Positions 7,915 to 13,542 of a stretch of DNA of 13,542 nt are shown here, one piece after another. The DNA lies in NCBI GenBank assembly GCA_045114775.1, contig JBGULC010000032.1, positions 1 through 13,542 of the forward strand, written 5' to 3'. Position 1 is the first letter of the stretch. The number at the start of each line of letters is the position of its first letter. Source of the DNA: UBA3792 sp045114775. GTDB taxonomy: Bacteria; Bacillota; Clostridia; Christensenellales; CAG-138. A program made the translations under genes and the position numbers. Below the pieces are notes generated by a model. The model worked only from the letters and a program-made list of their open reading frames with translations. It had not been told where the DNA came from and ran no database searches.

Positions 7915-8106
7915 TTACTTTTCTTCGATTTCCAGATGATTCAACGTGAATTCGATACTCATAACAATCAGCTCGTTGCGCGTGTGTCCGGTTCTGTCCG
8001 CAACGGCGTCGACGTCGCGCAGCATATCCTTCGGCATACGAACCGAGATCACCTGCGTTTCACCCTTGTACCGTTTCGGCGTGATGATCAGCTTTGCGTC
8101 CGGCAT
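7915..8106 (-). CDS. Ribbon-helix-helix (CopG/Arc-type) DNA-binding regulator
   Basis: 63 residues from ATG 8106. The frame runs back to 8232, but only 8106 has a ribosome site (GGGGGT 5 bases upstream), and it lies just downstream of a strong promoter. Residues 17-24 (TQVISVRM) fit the DNA-contacting beta strand, 26-38 helix A with the G40 turn, and 42-58 helix B (TRNELIVMSIEFTLN), the standard RHH pattern. RHH proteins dimerise and bind operators, often autoregulating their operon; many are antitoxins. As first gene of the operon it probably controls the TIR/SPFH genes behind it. The 16-residue N-terminal extension is short and basic. There is no small toxin partner next to it. Fold assignment is good; the target is inferred. 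Confidence 0.85.
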   Translation of the reverse strand: MPDAKLIITPKRYKGETQVISVRMPKDMLRDVDAVADRTGHTRNELIVMSIEFTLNHLEIEEK

Positions 8107-8137
8107 AGAATACCCCCATTTTTTCTTATGGTTATAT

Positions 8138-8166
8138 ATTGTATCACATTCGTAATCGCTTGACAA
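8138..8166 (-). promoter_or_regulatory. Sigma-A-type promoter of the RHH/TIR/SPFH operon
   Basis: Read on the minus strand: TTGTCA (8166-8161), a 17-base spacer, and TACAAT (8143-8138), 31 bases before the RHH start codon. Each hexamer has five of six consensus bases. The arms ATTGT (8138-8142) and ACAAT (8163-8167) also form an inverted repeat overlapping both boxes, a weak candidate RHH operator. Confidence 0.8.
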
Positions 8167-8188
8167 TGCTTTCCGAGAAAGAGATCCG

Positions 8189-8215
8189 AAAAAAAGACAC
8201 GGTTCGCACCGTGCC
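8189..8215 (-). terminator. Intrinsic terminator after the Nudix gene
   Basis: On the minus strand an 8-bp stem GGCACGGT / ACCGTGTC (one G-U pair) closes a GCGA loop and is followed by seven T. It starts 9 bases after the Nudix stop and ends just before the -35 box of the RHH operon, separating the two transcription units. Confidence 0.85.
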
Positions 8216-8224
8216 TGTTTCGGG

Positions 8225-8749
8225 TTATACATTTGAAAGCAGTTCCCTTGCCCGCCGAAGGATCGGCAGCTCGCGGGCTTTGATCAGCCGTCCGAGCTTC
8301 GAATCGGCGCGGGCCTCGTATTCGCGGGCTGCTTCGTCGTAGGTGAGCTTCAGCGTCGAAAGGCGAAACTTCTTGATTTCATCCTCAGTCAAATGCTTCT
8401 CCCCGAAGCTTTTGATGCGGCAAAGATAATAGTGGTTGATGTTGTGCCGATGGATCAGATTGTAGTAATCGCTGACGACGCCGAGCTTTGCGATCACATC
8501 GACCTCGACACCGAGCTCCTCTTGAAGCTCCCGGTGGATCGCCTCCGCCGGTTCCTCTTCCGGCTCCACGCCGCCGCCGGACGTTTCGATCAGTGTGACG
8601 TTGCCGAATTCGTCGTTGCGCACCGCCCGCACAAAATAGTAATACCCTGCATCGTCAACGACGATCGCCCGCGCGATGCGGCGATCGTGATCGGTGTAGG
8701 TGAACGGCCATTCCGTGTCCCGAAGCTCGATCTGAAGTCCCTCGCTCAT
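8225..8749 (-). CDS. Nudix hydrolase
   Basis: 174 residues. ATG 8749 overlaps the TfoX-domain stop (ATGA) and is preceded by GGAGA, so translational coupling is likely. The full Nudix box G-x5-E-x7-R-E-U-x-E-E-x-G-U is present at residues 59-81, with R73, E74, E77 and E78 forming the metal-binding core. Nudix enzymes hydrolyse nucleoside diphosphates linked to another group (for example ADP-ribose, NADH, dinucleoside polyphosphates or oxidised dNTPs); the substrate cannot be read from the box. The extra C-terminal helix-rich tail (about 120-174, many Arg/Lys/Glu) is not diagnostic. It is the last gene of the metallophosphoesterase/TfoX/Nudix unit and is followed by a terminator. Confidence 0.92.
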   Translation of the reverse strand: MSEGLQIELRDTEWPFTYTDHDRRIARAIVVDDAGYYYFVRAVRNDEFGNVTLIETSGGGVEPEEEPAEAIHRELQEELGVEVDVIAKLGVVSDYYNLIHRHNINHYYLCRIKSFGEKHLTEDEIKKFRLSTLKLTYDEAAREYEARADSKLGRLIKARELPILRRARELLSNV

Positions 8750-9075
8750 TCCGGTTTCTCCTTTCGCCTGTGCGTCTTCGGCTCCGGCAGCTCCGACGCG
8801 ATCGTCTCGACTGCGGCGCAGAGCAGCGCCGCGTTGTCGACGTCGGCGACCAGCATCGGCTTTGCGCCTGGGTACGGGATATCCGTTTCACGGCCCGGCA
8901 TGCACGCAAGCGCGCCGGGCGTGGGTTTCAGAAGCAGCCGATCGTCATAGATCCCGCCGACGACCCGCCCGCGGCAATAGAGCACGTATTCGCCCATCAT
9001 CGGGCGGTACGACACGTCCTCCAGCGCGGAAAGCTGTTCGAGAACAAACGCAAGATACTCTTTTGATGATGCCAT
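8746..9075 (-). CDS. TfoX N-terminal-domain protein
   Basis: 109 residues. ATG 9075 is 19 bases after the metallophosphoesterase stop and has AGGAAAG upstream. Residues about 5-95 match the TfoX/Sxy N-terminal domain: an N-terminal helix, then RPMMGEYVLYCRGRVVGGIYDD (about 24-45), DRLLLK and a C-terminal helix. In gamma-proteobacteria TfoX/Sxy activates competence genes, but stand-alone N-domain proteins in Bacillota have no established role and this one lacks the TfoX C-terminal domain. The last residues are charged and probably disordered. It overlaps the Nudix gene by 4 bases. Family call is good; function unknown. Confidence 0.85.
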   Translation of the reverse strand: MASSKEYLAFVLEQLSALEDVSYRPMMGEYVLYCRGRVVGGIYDDRLLLKPTPGALACMPGRETDIPYPGAKPMLVADVDNAALLCAAVETIASELPEPKTHRRKEKPE

Positions 9076-9094
9076 AATGCCACTTTCCTACGAA

Positions 9095-10318
9095 TCACCC
9101 GCCCGGATTTTCGTCCGGATCCTCTTCCCGGACAGCATCCGGCTCTGCCGACGGCAATGCTTCCCGCGGCTCCGCCCAATACACATTTTCCAGCGTAAAC
9201 GTTTCTTTTTTGGGATCGATGCAGTTGTAATCGTCGAACACCGGAGAATAACTCGTAAACGAGATTTTCCCGGTCATCGGATCAAAGGTAAGCAGCTCAC
9301 AGTAGCCGCTCGACTTCTTGCGATCGGCTTGCAGATTGTACATGACCGCCGTGAAGCTATGCCCGTCCGGATACGTCTTGGTCAGTCTTCGGATATCTCT
9401 GTGATGCCCGCACAGTACGAGGATCACGTTTGAATGACGATCCAAAACCGCCTTCTCAAGCGCAAGCCCGTCCGCAGACTCATTTCCGTCGTTGTAAAGA
9501 AAGCTGTGTGTAACGATCACCGCGGGATAATCGGCGTACGCATCCAGGACGTCGTTGAGCCATGCGTTTCGCGCTTTATCGTCGTCTCCGATATGCCAGC
9601 CGATCCCGAGCAGAAGCAGCTTCTGTTCCGGCAGAAACCGATACCAGCATTCGCCGTTATTGAAGCGTTGTTCGTCCGTACGGACGTCGCAGAGATCATA
9701 CCGGAAATACTGTTCATACCCGTATTTGACAACGTTTCCCGCGCCGGTTCCTGCGCCGACGTCGTGATTGCCGCAGACGCAGTAAAACGGGATCTCTCCG
9801 CGCAGCGGCTCGAGCGCGTCCGAGATCTTTATCCATTCCTCGTCCAACGCATTGTTTTCGACCAGATCGCCGCTCTGCAGGACGGCGACAATGTTTTTGT
9901 TTTCCTTCTCCCGCAGCGCGTATCGGACGATCTCGATAAGTCCAACGTCGTTTGAATATGCATAATTCTGCGTATCGCTGACCCATACAAACGTAAACGG
10001 CATTGGTTCCGGCGTAGGCGTCGGCTCCGGCGTGGGCGTCGGCTCAGGCGTGGGCGTTGGCTCCGGCGTGGGCGAAGGCGTCGGTATGGGTGAAGGCGTC
10101 GGTGTCGGCGTCGGTGCAAAGATAACGGTTTCATCCGTAAAGATCGGCGTCGGTTCGGGCGTAGGCACGGGCGAAGGCGTCGGTGTATCTGTGGGAAGCG
10201 GCGTTTCCGGGATCTCCGCTGCGATCGGCCTGCGGCTTCGCTGCTCGTACACGATCAAAAAGCCGACCGCCAACAGCAATACAACACATATTAAGATGCA
10301 AATGAGTTGTTTCTTCAA
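9095..10318 (-). CDS. Membrane-anchored extracytoplasmic metallophosphoesterase with TPTPEP linker
   Basis: 407 residues, starting at a TTG codon (10318) with GGAG 8 bases upstream; no ATG start lies nearby. Residues about 4-23 form an uncleaved signal anchor without a lipobox. Residues about 40-107 are a Pro/Thr/Glu linker of TPTPEP-type repeats, as in wall-spanning spacers. The calcineurin-like phosphoesterase domain covers about 108-380: DTQ at 115-117 (the usual motif is DxH), GDLVEN at 150-155, GNHD at 183-186, TH at 270-271, and GHH at 304-306 (the usual GHxH lacks its last His, here R307). Such enzymes hydrolyse phosphate mono- or diesters with two metal ions; the DxQ form is known in some subfamilies. 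An acidic tail (388-407) ends the protein. It is first gene of a unit with the TfoX-domain and Nudix genes. Substrate unknown. Confidence 0.9.
   Translation of the reverse strand: MKKQLICILICVVLLLAVGFLIVYEQRSRRPIAAEIPETPLPTDTPTPSPVPTPEPTPIFTDETVIFAPTPTPTPSPIPTPSPTPEPTPTPEPTPTPEPTPTPEPMPFTFVWVSDTQNYAYSNDVGLIEIVRYALREKENKNIVAVLQSGDLVENNALDEEWIKISDALEPLRGEIPFYCVCGNHDVGAGTGAGNVVKYGYEQYFRYDLCDVRTDEQRFNNGECWYRFLPEQKLLLLGIGWHIGDDDKARNAWLNDVLDAYADYPAVIVTHSFLYNDGNESADGLALEKAVLDRHSNVILVLCGHHRDIRRLTKTYPDGHSFTAVMYNLQADRKKSSGYCELLTFDPMTGKISFTSYSPVFDDYNCIDPKKETFTLENVYWAEPREALPSAEPDAVREEDPDENPGG
10005..10076 (-). repeat. 18-bp tandem coding repeat (TPTPEP linker)
   Basis: Four consecutive near-identical 18-base units (plus-strand form ggctccggcgtgggcgtc) encode the hexapeptide TPTPEP in the phosphoesterase linker, which spans roughly 9998-10201. 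Further, more degenerate PT repeats follow. Because the unit is a multiple of three, slippage would change linker length without breaking the frame. Confidence 0.85.
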
Positions 10319-10351
10319 GGAATAAACTCCGGTGATTCTGTTTCGGACAGC

Positions 10352-10380
10352 AGTTTACCACGAAACAAAGCGAATTGCAA
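10352..10380 (-). promoter_or_regulatory. Candidate promoter of the metallophosphoesterase operon
   Basis: Minus strand: TTGCAA (10380-10375), a 17-base spacer, TAAACT (10357-10352), 33 bases before the TTG start. The match is moderate; it lies in the divergent intergenic region next to the DUF362 promoter. Confidence 0.55.
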
Positions 10381-10434
10381 CGGAAAAATCCCCGTATTCT
10401 GTCGGAAAGCCGAAGCCCGTTTGCGGTTTTTGCA

Positions 10435-10463
10435 TTGACGCGCACATGTTTTTTGCGTATGAT
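10435..10463 (+). promoter_or_regulatory. Promoter of the DUF362 gene
   Basis: TTGACG (10435-10440), a 17-base spacer and TATGAT (10458-10463), 44 bases before the ATG. Both hexamers match sigma-A consensus at five of six positions. Confidence 0.75.
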
Positions 10464-10507
10464 AAGGGAAGCAGGGCGGGATTCCGCCGAAATTACGGAG
10501 GTGCATC

Positions 10508-11914
10508 ATGTCAAAGGCAACCGTTGTCGTCCGTCATCTGAACGCGCCGCATCAAAGCGAAAGTCTGACAAAGTTTCAGCCGTTGAACGACGTTCTGAAG
10601 GCTGAAATCGAATCTGCGGTCGCGGAGCTGTTCGACCGTTTCGGCGGGGAGAAGCTGCTGAAGGAGAGCAAGGAAGTATTTGTGAAGCCGAACGGCATCG
10701 ACGGACAGCCCTACTGCTATACGCGTCCGGAGGTCGTTGAAGCGGTCATCCGTTACTGGTATACTCACGGTGCAAAGAAGGTCTACCTTTTTGAAAACTC
10801 CACGCAGAGCAATGCGACGCGGCTTGTGTACGCCGTCGTCGGCTATGATAAGATCTGCAAACGGACCGGCGCTACCCCCGTCTATCTTGATGAGGACAAG
10901 ACGGTCGAGTTTGCTTTCGGGGGCAAGCCGTCCGAACAGGACGATCCGAACGGCTATCAGAAAACGACGTTTCCCATGCCGCGCTTTATTGTGAAGAATC
11001 TGATCGAGAACCGCGACAAAAATCTGTATATCGACCTGCCGAAGCTGAAAACGCATTCTATGGCGGGCGTGACGCTCGGCGTCAAGAACCAATGGGCGTT
11101 CCCGATCCATCCGGCGCGCGGCTTCGATCACAACTACAATCTGCCCTATAAGCTCGTCGACGTTCTGGGCTATGTACGTCCGGACTTCACGCTGATCGAC
11201 GGTGTGGAGGGCACGATCTACGGGCACTACCCCGTCACTGCACTCGCGGACGAATGTGTGCTGCCGCTGCGCGTGCTGCTTGCCGGAACGAACGTCGTGG
11301 CGACCGACCTCGTCGGCGCGCGCATCTTCGGCCTCGGGCTCGAAGAAGTCCCGCATCTGAAGCTTGCGATCGAGCGCGGCTATTCGGACGGCGTACAGGG
11401 ACTCGACGACGTAGAGATCGAGGGCGATATCTCCATGTACCAGACAAAATATCCGTACGACCTCTATGATTGCTTCCCGGAGGACGTTAAGGTCATCAAG
11501 GGCAAAACCCGCTGCTGCAAGCAAGGCTGTCAGAACAACCCCTTAACACTGCTGCAGATCCTGTATCTTGACCATGGCGGCAAGGGCGGCTGGACGATGG
11601 TGATGGGGCTCGGACACGATCCCAAAGAGATCGACGCGATCGAGGGCAAGGTGCTGATCGTCGGCGATTGCGCGATCAACGAGGTCGGCGACCGGCTCAT
11701 CAAACGTCTCGGCAAAAAGAACGTGTATCTGAGTCACAAGTGCAATTCGCTCGCAAGCTCGGCAGCTGCGATGTTCCATCTGATGCACGTGAATCCGATG
11801 GAGTTTGCGCCGATCAATCCCATCAAAGCCACGGCCTGCCTGCTGCTTGCAAAGCTGCACGGCTCGAGCGCGCTCGTGCCCTCGGTGTTCTCAAACATCA
11901 TAAAAACCGTATAA
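10508..11914 (+). CDS. DUF362 domain-containing protein
   Basis: 468 residues. ATG 10508 has GGAGGTG 4 bases upstream (10497-10503). The DUF362 hallmarks are present: VKPNGIDG at 59-66, a Rossmann-like KVYLFENS at 91-98, DLPKLKTH at 176-183 followed by GVTLGVKNQ, and a late VLIVGDCA at 382-389. A cysteine group (C336, C337, C341) plus C388 and C412 could ligate metal or Fe-S, but no classical CxxCxxC ferredoxin motif is present, unlike DUF362-ferredoxin fusions. The biochemical function of DUF362 is not established. It is a single-gene unit on the plus strand with its own promoter and a shared terminator, flanked by minus-strand genes. Confidence 0.92.
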   Translation: MSKATVVVRHLNAPHQSESLTKFQPLNDVLKAEIESAVAELFDRFGGEKLLKESKEVFVKPNGIDGQPYCYTRPEVVEAVIRYWYTHGAKKVYLFENSTQSNATRLVYAVVGYDKICKRTGATPVYLDEDKTVEFAFGGKPSEQDDPNGYQKTTFPMPRFIVKNLIENRDKNLYIDLPKLKTHSMAGVTLGVKNQWAFPIHPARGFDHNYNLPYKLVDVLGYVRPDFTLIDGVEGTIYGHYPVTALADECVLPLRVLLAGTNVVATDLVGARIFGLGLEEVPHLKLAIERGYSDGVQGLDDVEIEGDISMYQTKYPYDLYDCFPEDVKVIKGKTRCCKQGCQNNPLTLLQILYLDHGGKGGWTMVMGLGHDPKEIDAIEGKVLIVGDCAINEVGDRLIKRLGKKNVYLSHKCNSLASSAAAMFHLMHVNPMEFAPINPIKATACLLLAKLHGSSALVPSVFSNIIKTV

Positions 11915-11921
11915 AAAGCAG

Positions 11922-11954
11922 AAAAAAGCGAGACGCTGCCGACTCGCTTTTTTT
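11922..11954. terminator. Bidirectional intrinsic terminator
   Basis: The stem AAAAAAGCGAG (11922-11932) / CTCGCTTTTTT (11943-11953) closes a 10-base loop and gives a T-run on both strands. It lies between the convergent DUF362 (stop 11914) and SH3b (stop 11964) genes and can serve both. Confidence 0.88.
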
Positions 11955-11963
11955 GTTTTGTCA

Positions 11964-12920
11964 TTATCCGATCTTGATGTAGGTCTTATAGACGTAACCG
12001 GTCTTCCCGTTAAAGTCGATCCTGACCCAGTTTCCGGACTTGCCCGTAACCTTGAAGGTTTCGCCGTTTTTCGCCGTGCCCAGGAGCTTCGAGTCCTTCG
12101 TTGCCTTTGCGCGGATGTTCACGTGCGTGTTGCACTTGATCGTTCCGGTCTTGCCCTCGATCGTCTCCTCGCCGGAGAGCTTCACAAAGTTCTTGAATAC
12201 GTAACCGACCTCTCCGTCGCGATAGTCGATCTTGATCCAGCTGCCTTCGATCCCGAGCACGTCGTAGATCGCGCCGCGCGCCGCCGTGCCGAGGATCTTC
12301 GATTTGCTTGACGCTTTCGCGCGTACATTCACCGCATACTTGCAGTTGACGATCTTTGCGGTCCAGTCGCCTGTCGGCTGATCCGATCCCTCGTCCGAGA
12401 GCTTGATATAGGTCTTGAAGACATAGCCTTCCTTCTCCGACGTATAACGGATCTTGACCCAGTTCCCTGCCGTCGCGGTCACCTTGAAGGTCTCTCCCTT
12501 CTTTGCCGTGCCCAAAAGCTTCGATTTGCTCGTCGCCTCTTCGCGCACATTCGCCGCTTTTTTGCAGTTCACGATCTTGCCGATCTTGCCTGTAACGGCA
12601 ACGTCGGGCGCCGTGCCCTCCACGCGGATGTAGTCCTTGTATACGTACCCGTCTTTTCCGTCAAAATCGATCTTCACCCAGTTGCCGGACGTCCCCAGAA
12701 CCGGGAAAGTCTCGCCCTTCTTTGCCGTGCCCAGAAGCTTCGATTTACTCGAAGCCTTTGCGCGCACGTTGACCTTCGTCTTGCAGTTGACGATCGTTCC
12801 CGTCTGACCTTCGGCGCGGGCCTCCGTCTCTGTCATTTCGCTCCCTTCGGCAAGCGTTGCAGCCGGCAGCGCCGTGATAAGCAGCATTGCCGCCAGAATC
12901 AGTCCCAATACCTTCTTCAT
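11964..12920 (-). CDS. Secreted protein with four SH3b repeats
   Basis: 318 residues. ATG 12920 has AGGAGG 12 bases upstream, a slightly long spacing. Residues 1-24 are a signal peptide (MKK, hydrophobic core, likely cleavage after ATLA). Four bacterial SH3 (SH3b) domains follow at about 40-100, 114-175, 187-248 and 256-318, each with the order NVRAKASSKSKLLGTAKKGE, then a W-[VI]-[KR]-I core and a GYV[YF]K..[YF][IV]K end. SH3b domains bind peptidoglycan or cell-wall peptides. No amidase, NlpC/P60 or peptidase domain is attached, so this is a binding or spacer protein rather than an autolysin by itself. Repeats are close in DNA as well as protein, pointing to internal duplication. It is a monocistronic gene ending at the shared terminator. 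Confidence 0.93.
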   Translation of the reverse strand: MKKVLGLILAAMLLITALPAATLAEGSEMTETEARAEGQTGTIVNCKTKVNVRAKASSKSKLLGTAKKGETFPVLGTSGNWVKIDFDGKDGYVYKDYIRVEGTAPDVAVTGKIGKIVNCKKAANVREEATSKSKLLGTAKKGETFKVTATAGNWVKIRYTSEKEGYVFKTYIKLSDEGSDQPTGDWTAKIVNCKYAVNVRAKASSKSKILGTAARGAIYDVLGIEGSWIKIDYRDGEVGYVFKNFVKLSGEETIEGKTGTIKCNTHVNIRAKATKDSKLLGTAKNGETFKVTGKSGNWVRIDFNGKTGYVYKTYIKIG

Positions 12921-13113
12921 GATGTTTATAAACCTCCTTTGCTTTGCGCCGTTTCCGGCGATCGCCCTTCATACATAAGACGTTTGAAGCGGGCAAAAGG
13001 TTGCAATCTCCGAAAAAACTGCGCTGTTCTTTTTCGACTTCCATGATACGACCCAAATTCGTTCAATTTGTCACAAAATCATGTCAGAGATGTCAAATAG
13101 TTGTAAATAACGC

Positions 13114-13136
13114 AAAAAGGAGCCGTTCGGCTCCTT
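13114..13136 (-). terminator. Intrinsic terminator, minus strand
   Basis: The 8-bp stem AAGGAGCC / GGCTCCTT with a 4-base loop is followed on the minus strand by five T. No annotated gene ends immediately before it: the nearest minus-strand stop is 264 bases away at 13401, so it either catches read-through or ends a short RNA from the stretch to its right. Confidence 0.7.
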
Positions 13137-13163
13137 GCAGACTGTCGTAAAAGCGGTCAGATC

Positions 13164-13247
13164 GTTTGCGGCAATAAACCATTAAAGTATTACTGGTCGG
13201 GAAAAAAGGCAAAATATGCCTTTCCTTTTTATTATTTCGCCGCAAAC
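13164..13247. other. Candidate structured RNA or DNA element
   Basis: GTTTGCGGC (13164-13172) is the exact reverse complement of GCCGCAAAC (13239-13247), with adjacent AATAA/TTATT also able to pair across a small bulge. The enclosed segment has its own hairpin AAAGGCA / TGCCTTT (13205-13223). A second pair, AAAGTAT (13184-13190) and ATACTTT (13271-13277), crosses the first, as in a pseudoknot. No family is recognised. Confidence 0.4.
13205..13223. terminator. Terminator-like hairpin
   Basis: The 7-bp stem AAAGGCA / TGCCTTT with a 5-base loop is flanked by T-rich DNA on both strands (CCTTTTT on plus, a run of six T on minus). It may terminate in either direction, or be part of the larger inverted repeat around it. 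Confidence 0.5.
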
Positions 13248-13331
13248 TATCCACGTTTTTACTCGGTCGCATACTTTAGTATAGCTCCATCGTGAAAACG
13301 CGAATTCTTCCTCACTTCCCGGCAGTCTACG

Positions 13332-13387
13332 CAGCGTGTCAAAAGGTTTTTTGACACGCTGAAAGGAGCCGAATACCGGCTCCTTTC
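13332..13387. terminator. Two abutting hairpins downstream of the Ig-like gene
   Basis: The first is a perfect 13-bp stem CAGCGTGTCAAAA / TTTTGACACGCTG (13332-13361) with a 4-base loop. The second is a 10-bp stem GAAAGGAGCC / GGCTCCTTTC (13361-13387) with a 7-base loop. They begin 13 bases after the minus-strand stop at 13401. Neither has a long T-run on the minus strand, so termination or 3'-end protection is probable but not certain. Confidence 0.55.
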
Positions 13388-13400
13388 ATTTTGAATGCAT

Positions 13401-13542
13401 TCAGTTGACGATCAGTTTCGCCGCCGCGCTGTTCACGGTTCCGGAACTGTTCTTGACCACGCAGCGGTACTGACGCCCGCTGAGGCTTGCCGTAGCCTTA
13501 AAGCTGAACGTCGCCTTGTTGTAGCCTGTGGATTTGCAGTTT
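13401..13542 (-). CDS. C-terminal end of an Ig-like domain surface protein (5' end outside window)
   Basis: A frame open from the right edge ends at TGA 13401 and encodes 46 residues. The visible part, TFSFKATASLSGRQYRCVV then KNSSGTVNSAAAKLIVN, has the Tyr-x-Cys-x-Val core and closing strand of an immunoglobulin-like fold, as found in repeated C-terminal modules of secreted or wall proteins of Clostridia. There is no sorting signal or anchor after the domain. The start and the rest of the protein are outside the window. The frame is short, but codon use and the fold pattern support a real gene. Confidence 0.8.
   Translation of the reverse strand, partial: NCKSTGYNKATFSFKATASLSGRQYRCVVKNSSGTVNSAAAKLIVN

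Larger units (their letters stand above)
12921..13400. other. Gene-free stretch of about 480 bases with several hairpins
   Basis: I see no credible coding region here; the short open frames lack ribosome sites or family features. It holds the SH3b gene leader, including a 5-bp GAAA-loop hairpin at 12947-12960 just before the ribosome site; three direct TGTCA motifs (13069, 13082, 13091); and four hairpins at 13114-13136, 13205-13223, 13332-13361 and 13361-13387. A nested inverted repeat lies at 13164-13247. No convincing sigma-A promoter for the SH3b gene was found; TTTACA-18-CATGAT on the minus strand is a weak option. Confidence 0.6.

Noticed and set aside
7915..8106. RHH gene as antitoxin of a toxin-antitoxin pair
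   Set aside because: No small toxin-like gene overlaps or follows it; the next gene is the 788-residue TIR protein.
10032..10325. Plus-strand GV/GS-rich frame
   Set aside because: It is the antisense reading of the TPTPEP linker repeat of the phosphoesterase.
12921..12985. Possible cyclic-di-GMP-I (GEMM) riboswitch in the SH3b leader
   Set aside because: The minus strand has AGGGC, a GAAA-loop stem and CAAAGC in the right order, but the spacing differs and the whole second half of the aptamer is missing before the start codon.

Overview
The window looks like a chromosomal piece of an uncultured gut-type Clostridia (Bacillota). The evidence is indirect: moderately high GC, strong purine-rich ribosome binding sites, sigma-A-type promoters, a TTG start, short intergenic gaps, and family content typical of that group (SH3b-repeat secreted protein, Ig-like surface protein tail, DUF6273, DUF362, COG4260-type SPFH protein). 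No ribosomal RNA, tRNA, CRISPR array, transposase or phage gene is visible, so the taxonomic call is inference.

Layout. (1) Positions 1-8166, all on the minus strand: what appears to be one seven-gene operon read from a TTGTCA-17-TACAAT promoter (8138-8166). In order of transcription it holds a ribbon-helix-helix regulator (63 aa), a zinc-ribbon/TIR/TPR/DUF6273 protein (788 aa), a DUF2971-like protein (270 aa), an SPFH protein with a SHOCT-like tail (439 aa), a four-helix membrane protein (237 aa), a zinc-ribbon protein with two membrane helices (174 aa), and a second zinc-ribbon/TIR/TPR protein with a membrane helix and RCC1 repeats. The last gene runs off the left edge with 687 residues visible. 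Gaps are 4 to 34 bases. (2) 8189-10380, minus strand: a metallophosphoesterase, TfoX N-domain and Nudix operon with its own promoter and intrinsic terminator. (3) 10435-11954, plus strand: a single DUF362 gene with promoter and a shared bidirectional terminator. (4) 11964-12920, minus strand: a secreted four-SH3b protein. (5) 12921-13400: a gene-free stretch rich in hairpins, then the last 46 codons of an Ig-like surface protein.

The TIR/SPFH operon is the notable part. The two TIR proteins share the same roughly 397-residue N-terminal half (zinc ribbon, TPR-like, TIR, linker, TPR-like). They then diverge abruptly into unrelated C-terminal modules, and base composition changes at the same point. 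One has a membrane helix and RCC1 repeats, with a receptor-like layout; the other has a coiled coil and DUF6273. The small zinc-ribbon membrane protein has the same C6-C9-C24-C27 spacing. The SPFH, four-helix and zinc-ribbon membrane set resembles in outline the Bacillus subtilis YdjI/YdjH/YdjG membrane-stress proteins. A reasonable hypothesis is a membrane-platform-associated TIR signalling or defence system with exchangeable sensor modules under RHH control. Its function cannot be shown from sequence alone.
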